IMG/VR virus record: IMGVR_UViG_3300019776_000299 | Span: 1 to 61,373 of that record | From: a virus | DNA: 61,373 nt | Direction: 5' to 3' (one strand) | Part shown: positions 58,091 to 61,373 of the stretch, in pieces | Layout of the letters: each line of letters starts with the position of its first letter | Numbering within the stretch: the first letter of the stretch is position 1 | Notes under the pieces: model-generated | The model's database searches: none | The model's input: the letters and a program-made list of their open reading frames with translations, nothing else | Told to the model about the DNA's origin: nothing | Program-made: the position numbers and the translations under genes

Positions 58091-58808
58091 AGGGAATATG
58101 CTTCTTGATGGCCGCTTCCAGCTTCTCCAGCTTGGCAACGCGGTCCAGAATAGACGGGATGTTAAGCCCGCCGACAATGGCGCGGATTTCCTCAATCTGC
58201 TTCCGCACCGCCTCTACAGACTTCAGCCCATCCTTAAAGACGCGAAGCTCCTCCACGCCCTTGCGGAACGCCTCAATATCCGCATTGGTGTTGATAGGGC
58301 CAAACATCTCCTCACGGACTTGCTCCACCCATGCGCGCGGAACCCCCAGATCGGTGGCAACCTTGTGGTCACTCCACTCCGGGTCATATCCGCGCTTTTC
58401 GTCCAGATAGACGCTGTTGAGCTTCTCAAAGATGATACGCCTGTCATCGCGCTGCATGATGCGCGGGGCGTCCGCATTTACAACCAACTCTGGCTTCAGC
58501 TTCACCGCCTCTGTCTCCTCAATAATTTCTGGTTCTTCCTTCGGCACCACCTTCAGGGCTGGCCTTGCCTCGCGCGACTGAACGCAATCAGGGCAAAAAT
58601 CCCAATTGTCGTTTGAACCTATCTCCCATCCCCTCTGGATGAACTTCTTTTCAATGGCCACGGGCGGCAACAGCCCATAGGCGGTCTTGATGGAAAGGTT
58701 CTCTACCTTGGCGCAATTGCGGCAAGCAATAACAGCTACACGCCGCCATTGCCCGCCAAGGTTCTCGCTAGCCTCCTTGAAGGTTCTTGTCTTGTGGCCC
58801 CTCTTCAT
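58089..58808 (-). CDS. Zinc-ribbon protein with predicted DNA-binding region
   Basis: A 239-residue protein. Residues 28-75 contain CRNC and CPDC, a zinc ribbon. Residues 115-170 contain RDDRRIIFEKLNSVYLDEKR, YDPEWSDHKVATDLGVPRAW, VEQVREEMFGP, a helix-turn-helix-like block of a family seen in alphaproteobacterial phages and genomes. Residues 180-239 are a coiled coil (EAVRKQIEEIRAIVGG, RVAKLEKLEAAIKKHI). It is a likely DNA-binding regulator, possibly oligomeric. Confidence 0.7.
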   Translation of the reverse strand: MKRGHKTRTFKEASENLGGQWRRVAVIACRNCAKVENLSIKTAYGLLPPVAIEKKFIQRGWEIGSNDNWDFCPDCVQSREARPALKVVPKEEPEIIEETEAVKLKPELVVNADAPRIMQRDDRRIIFEKLNSVYLDEKRGYDPEWSDHKVATDLGVPRAWVEQVREEMFGPINTNADIEAFRKGVEELRVFKDGLKSVEAVRKQIEEIRAIVGGLNIPSILDRVAKLEKLEAAIKKHIP

Positions 58809-59092
58809 GCCTGCTTTTTCCTGCGCTTGGATTTCTTGCGTTTGGACTTCTTGGCGGCCTTCTTCTTGGCCTCAGGCTTCTTGACTTCCGGGGGCATACG
58901 GTCATCCCGGGGCCCCTCTGTCCTGTGGACCTTACTGGCGTACTCCTGAGGGGTCAGGAACTGCCCTTCTTCGCGGACAAGGAAATGCGCCGTCTCCGGG
59001 CATGAGTACGCCACCGTTTCGGTTTTGCCGGGGAGCGTTGCCACCGCGCTCATGCAGGGCAGCAACACAACCGCGATAAACTGCTGCATCAT
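58805..59092 (-). CDS. Putative exported protein with lysine-rich tail
   Basis: A 95-residue protein. The start FIAVVLLPCMSAVATLPG looks like a signal peptide or lipobox-like region. The middle includes YSCPETAHFLVREEGQFLTP. The last 25 residues are nearly all Lys, Arg and Ser (KKAAKKSKRKKSKRRKKQ). Such a tail could bind nucleic acid or the membrane surface. The function is unknown. It overlaps both neighbours by ATGA. Confidence 0.6.
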   Translation of the reverse strand: MMQQFIAVVLLPCMSAVATLPGKTETVAYSCPETAHFLVREEGQFLTPQEYASKVHRTEGPRDDRMPPEVKKPEAKKKAAKKSKRKKSKRRKKQA

Positions 59093-59400
59093 GCAGCGGA
59101 GGCAACCTCGCCAGCGCTGCCATCGTCCTCGCCCTGATCAACGATCATTTCGGGCTTGGGCATGTTGGCGTTTTCGATAACAGTTGTGAACGGATGGCTG
59201 TTTCCGATCATGCGCGAAACAGCCCTGTCACGCTCATCGAAATTGGCGACAATGTCGCGCTCCAGAGCGTCTATGGCTTCCCGGATAATCTTAACGCCAT
59301 TCATCAGGTTGCGGCGTGCGTCAGCCGAAAACCGCTGTTCGCGGGCCAGATCGTTCTGAATGTCAGAAATAGACTGAGAGAGGTGAAGCAGGGTGGTCAA
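59089..59400 (-). CDS. Helical protein of the leftward early operon
   Basis: A 103-residue protein with a long coiled coil (HLSQSISDIQNDLAREQRFS, MNGVKIIREAIDALERDIVA) and an acidic tail. It contains no motif that reveals function. ATGA overlaps at both ends. Confidence 0.65.
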   Translation of the reverse strand: MTTLLHLSQSISDIQNDLAREQRFSADARRNLMNGVKIIREAIDALERDIVANFDERDRAVSRMIGNSHPFTTVIENANMPKPEMIVDQGEDDGSAGEVASAA

Positions 59401-59615
59401 TTACTGTCTCCATAAGTTACATCATCGCTTCTGGTGGAAGGGTTCAAGGTTTCGTCAATGAGTACCAGCACCTCATCAACGGCCATGTCATACCCGGCGT
59501 CAAAATCATCTACGACAACCGGAATGTTCATACGGACGATCTGATCGCGAAGCGTCACCAGCGCCTGTTCAGCGGTGGAGTGCTTCAAGTGCTTCCTGCG
59601 CAACCAGCGGAACAT
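59397..59615 (-). CDS. Small protein of the leftward early operon
   Basis: A 72-residue protein with a basic start (FRWLRRKHLKHSTAEQALV) and an acidic second half (DFDAGYDMAVDEVLVLIDE). Function unknown. It overlaps neighbours by 1-4 bases. Confidence 0.65.
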   Translation of the reverse strand: MFRWLRRKHLKHSTAEQALVTLRDQIVRMNIPVVVDDFDAGYDMAVDEVLVLIDETLNPSTRSDDVTYGDSN

Positions 59616-59851
59616 CAGTTCATCACCCTCTTAGCTGCCTCAATAGACATCTCCTCAAGGCGGTCCATGATGGCGTCAGCCTCATCAGGGTGGTCATCCG
59701 CTATCGCGTTGATGGCGGCGACACACAGGTGAAGGGCGGCATTCAGGAGCGTAGCCCGGTCAATCGGCTTCAAATCCATGAAAGCCTTTTCGGACTGCAA
59801 CTGGACCCCGGGGGAACCGTTATCCAGTATGATCATGCGAATTGTCGCCAT
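59615..59851 (-). CDS. Small helical protein, first gene of the leftward early operon
   Basis: A start at 59851 gives 78 residues: ATIRMIILDNGSPGVQLQSE, then a helical part (RATLLNAALHLCVAAINAIA, EADAIMDRLEEMSIEAAK). The ribosome site is weak (GCAAGAA), and the ATG five codons later is the alternative. Function unknown. Confidence 0.6.
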   Translation of the reverse strand: MATIRMIILDNGSPGVQLQSEKAFMDLKPIDRATLLNAALHLCVAAINAIADDHPDEADAIMDRLEEMSIEAAKRVMN

Positions 59852-59881
59852 TTCTTGCAAATTCAGCCCTCCGAATAGCCC

Positions 59882-59912
59882 AATATAGCACAAAACCGGG
59901 CCTTATGGCCCG
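59882..59912 (-). promoter_or_regulatory. Leftward extended -10 promoter with upstream hairpin
   Basis: Read leftward, TGCTATATT (59882-59890) is an extended -10 element. In place of a -35 there is a CGGGCC/GGCCCG hairpin sequence (59897-59912) followed by GGTTTTG. It would start the 59851-57980 operon. The hairpin might instead be a weak terminator for transcripts from the right. Confidence 0.5.
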
Positions 59913-59948
59913 TAATCCACTGTTTTTAACAAAAACGCATTCAGGGTG

Positions 59949-60004
59949 TTGACAGGCGTCACTGATAAGTGCATAGAAGTCTCACGAACGAAATGGTTTC
60001 GTTC
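59949..60004 (+). promoter_or_regulatory. Early promoter E with operator and leader stem-loop
   Basis: -35 TTGACA (59949-59954), 17 bases, -10 CATAGA (59972-59977). The spacer contains TCAC-TGATAA-GTGC (59959-59972). The leader lacks the GGCCCCCA block but has a strong GAACGAAA/TTTCGTTC dyad at 59986-60004, upstream of the AAGGAG site. Confidence 0.7.
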
Positions 60005-60029
60005 AAAACCCCACCAAGGAGCTACTAAA

Positions 60030-60929
60030 ATGAACAATATCAGCATCGCCCGTCAGGTTCGTCGTTTTGGTCGCGGCGGCATCCAGCTTCAGGCCCAGCG
60101 CGGCGAGGCCCTTTCCTATGAGCAGATCGCCCAGTTCGCCCCCACCGTCTTTGCCAGCGAACGCCACGCCTCGCGCTCTGAGCGGTTTCAGGTGATCCCC
60201 ACCCACGAACTGCTGTCAGGCCTTTCCAAGGAAGGCTTCGTGCCCGTCAAGGTTCAGGTCGGCGGTTCGCGCGACGAAGAGAAGCGCGCCTTCACCAAGC
60301 ACCTGATCCGTTTCCGCCGTCAGGATGACCTCGCTGGCGTTCCCAAGGTTGGCGACAGCCACCCGGAAGTGGTTCTGCTCAACGCCCACGATGGCACGTC
60401 TTCCTACCAGCTTCACGCTGGCCTGTTCCGTCTGGTCTGCCTCAACGGCCTCACCGTTTCTGACGCCAACTTCGGCAGCGTCAAGGTGGGCCACTCTGGC
60501 AGGAACGTTCTGGACAAGGTGATTGAGGGCACGTACCGCGTTCTGGACGATGCGGTGCTGGCGCTGGAGAGCGCGCAAGAACTGCGTTCCGTGCCGCTCA
60601 GCAGGGATGAGCAGCGCATCTTCGGTGAGGCCGCCCTGCGCCTGCGCTTCGACGAAGAGAAGCTGCCGCTTGTTGAAGGCACTCAGGTCATCCGCCCGCG
60701 CCGTGAGGCTGACGTTGGAAATGACCTGTGGCTGACCTTCAACCGCGCTCAGGAAAACCTCATCCGTGGCGGCCTCCAGTATCGCCACCAGAACGAAGAG
60801 ACGAACCGCGTGACCTATCGCGACACGCGGGCCGTCAACAGCGCTGACGGAGACCTGAAGCTCAACAGGGCCTTGTGGCACCTCGCCAATGAGTTTGCCA
60901 AGCTCAAGGGCGCGACAGTGGCAGCCTAA
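60030..60929 (+). CDS. DUF932 family protein
   Basis: The ATG at 60030 follows AAGGAGCTACTAAA, giving 299 residues. The DUF932 pattern is clear: ASERHASRSERFQVIPTHEL, LSKEGFVPVKVQVG, LIRFRRQDD, HPEVVLLNAHDGTSSYQLHA and GLFRLVCLNGLTVSD. A helical C-terminal half follows (VIEGTYRVLDDAVLALESAQ). DUF932 proteins are frequent on phages and plasmids and may take part in DNA maintenance or anti-defence, but no activity is established. It is transcribed alone from promoter E. Confidence 0.85.
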   Translation: MNNISIARQVRRFGRGGIQLQAQRGEALSYEQIAQFAPTVFASERHASRSERFQVIPTHELLSGLSKEGFVPVKVQVGGSRDEEKRAFTKHLIRFRRQDDLAGVPKVGDSHPEVVLLNAHDGTSSYQLHAGLFRLVCLNGLTVSDANFGSVKVGHSGRNVLDKVIEGTYRVLDDAVLALESAQELRSVPLSRDEQRIFGEAALRLRFDEEKLPLVEGTQVIRPRREADVGNDLWLTFNRAQENLIRGGLQYRHQNEETNRVTYRDTRAVNSADGDLKLNRALWHLANEFAKLKGATVAA

Positions 60930-61162
60930 TCCTCAGCAGACGGGGCATAGGGCGTAGGGGAAATAACCTCTACGCCCTTTTTCTTTTGATACCTCCAGCG
61001 CTTCTCAGGGCGAAGCGCGAAGTAAACGGCAGTCGGCGTGACGCCCACGGCTTCCGCGATCTGGGCGTAGGTGTGGCCCTGATCACGCATCGTCTTGGCC
61101 CATTCGTGCCAAGAGCCGCGCTTCACTTTCGGGGTTTGTACGGGTTCTGGTGTGTTGGTCAT
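60926..61162 (-). CDS. Small HTH protein, candidate early repressor
   Basis: A 78-residue protein. Residues 15-52 form a helix-turn-helix (SWHEWAKTMRDQGHTYAQIA, EAVGVTPTAVYFALR) flanked by basic segments (KRWRYQKKKG). It is a lone leftward gene between the two rightward early units, divergent from promoter D, the layout expected of a regulator controlling that promoter. It is the strongest candidate to bind the TCAC-N6-GTGA sites. Confidence 0.75.
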   Translation of the reverse strand: MTNTPEPVQTPKVKRGSWHEWAKTMRDQGHTYAQIAEAVGVTPTAVYFALRPEKRWRYQKKKGVEVISPTPYAPSAED

Positions 61163-61222
61163 CCAGAAAACTTACATTCATTTCAGGAAGTAAAAAAGTT
61201 GGTTGTCCACCGATTTTAACTA

Positions 61223-61251
61223 TTGCAATCATCCCTGATCCGTGAGAGAAG
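61223..61251 (+). promoter_or_regulatory. Early promoter D (serves the gene at position 26 across the join)
   Basis: -35 TTGCAA (61223-61228), 17 bases, -10-like GAGAAG (61246-61251, poor). The spacer contains TCCC-TGATCC-GTGA (61232-61245), nearly identical to promoter A. The leader has GCATAGG and TGCCCCCAA. The poor -10 suggests weak or activator-dependent use. Confidence 0.6.
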
Positions 61252-61274
61252 GGGTGCATAGGCGGTCGCGGTGA

Positions 61275-61373
61275 CTGCCCCCAACACGGAGATACGACAA
61301 TGACCAACAACCTTCTCGCGGACCAGATTGGCCAGCTTGACGCCCAGATCAAGGTCCTGACGGAACAGCTTGA
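61275..61373. repeat. Terminal direct repeat, right copy
   Basis: Identical to bases 1-99. It holds the second copy of the ribosome site and the first 74 bases (from 61300) of the 92-residue early gene, which is complete at the left end. It should be counted once in the circular genome. Confidence 0.9.

Noticed and set aside
1-61373. Prophage or temperate life style
   Set aside because: No integrase, excisionase or attachment core was recognised. Small HTH genes alone do not show lysogeny.

Overview
The window is the complete genome of a tailed double-stranded DNA phage, read as a circularly closed contig. The first 99 bases (1-99) recur exactly as the last 99 (61275-61373), so the unique genome is about 61.27 kb and the first gene continues across the join. 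The virion gene set is podovirus-like: a large portal, a gpT-like capsid protein, two short head-tail adaptors, a long nozzle/hub protein, several large proteins likely to be ejected, and no tape measure, tail tube or sheath gene. No integrase, excisionase or CI-type repressor cassette was seen, so a lytic life style is likely but not proven. Several accessory families (XF1762-like, small HTH proteins, the AAARAL-type tandem genes) are ones I associate with phages of Alphaproteobacteria. That host assignment is an inference.

Layout. (1) 1217-5469, leftward: replication. A RusA resolvase, a DnaA-domain-IV protein, a winged-helix protein, a lambda-O/DnaD-like initiator, and a T7-type primase-helicase split into a zinc-ribbon protein and a TOPRIM-helicase protein. 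There is no DNA or RNA polymerase gene, so host polymerases must be used. (2) 5545-9493, rightward: single-strand annealing recombination (Gp157, ERF, SSB-like protein) interrupted by three HNH endonuclease genes. (3) 9490-55655, leftward: the long late region. In transcription order from its right-hand end it runs: small terminase, a run of small accessory genes, large terminase, portal, a 2116-residue polyvalent protein, GroES-like and scaffold proteins, capsid, fibres and adaptors, glycosyltransferase, lysis cassette, nozzle, ejection proteins and a tail-collar fibre. (4) 55801-58001, rightward early genes. (5) 57980-59851, a leftward operon ending in a tRNA-Thr(UGU). (6) 60030-1122 across the join, rightward early genes, with a small leftward HTH gene at 60926-61162.

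Regulation. Transcription appears to use host sigma-70. Five rightward early promoters (55733, 56117, 57140, 59949, 61223) carry the same dyad, TCAC-N6-GTGA or a close variant, exactly between -35 and -10. Four of them share a leader containing GGCCCCCA and a short stem-loop. The small terminase gene has a promoter whose -10 lies only 7 bases from its start codon, inside a GGTCAAA/TTTGACC dyad. TTTGACC-like repeats recur at the start of the replication operon. In the late region two terminator/promoter junctions (33545-33610 and 35770-35827) separate scaffold, capsid and upstream transcripts.

The points most worth a second look are the shared early operator-leader module, a recurring glycine-hinge plus short-helix tag at termini and domain borders of the putative ejected proteins, the leaderless dyad-controlled terminase gene, the split primase, and the stacked inverted repeats beside the DnaA-like gene.
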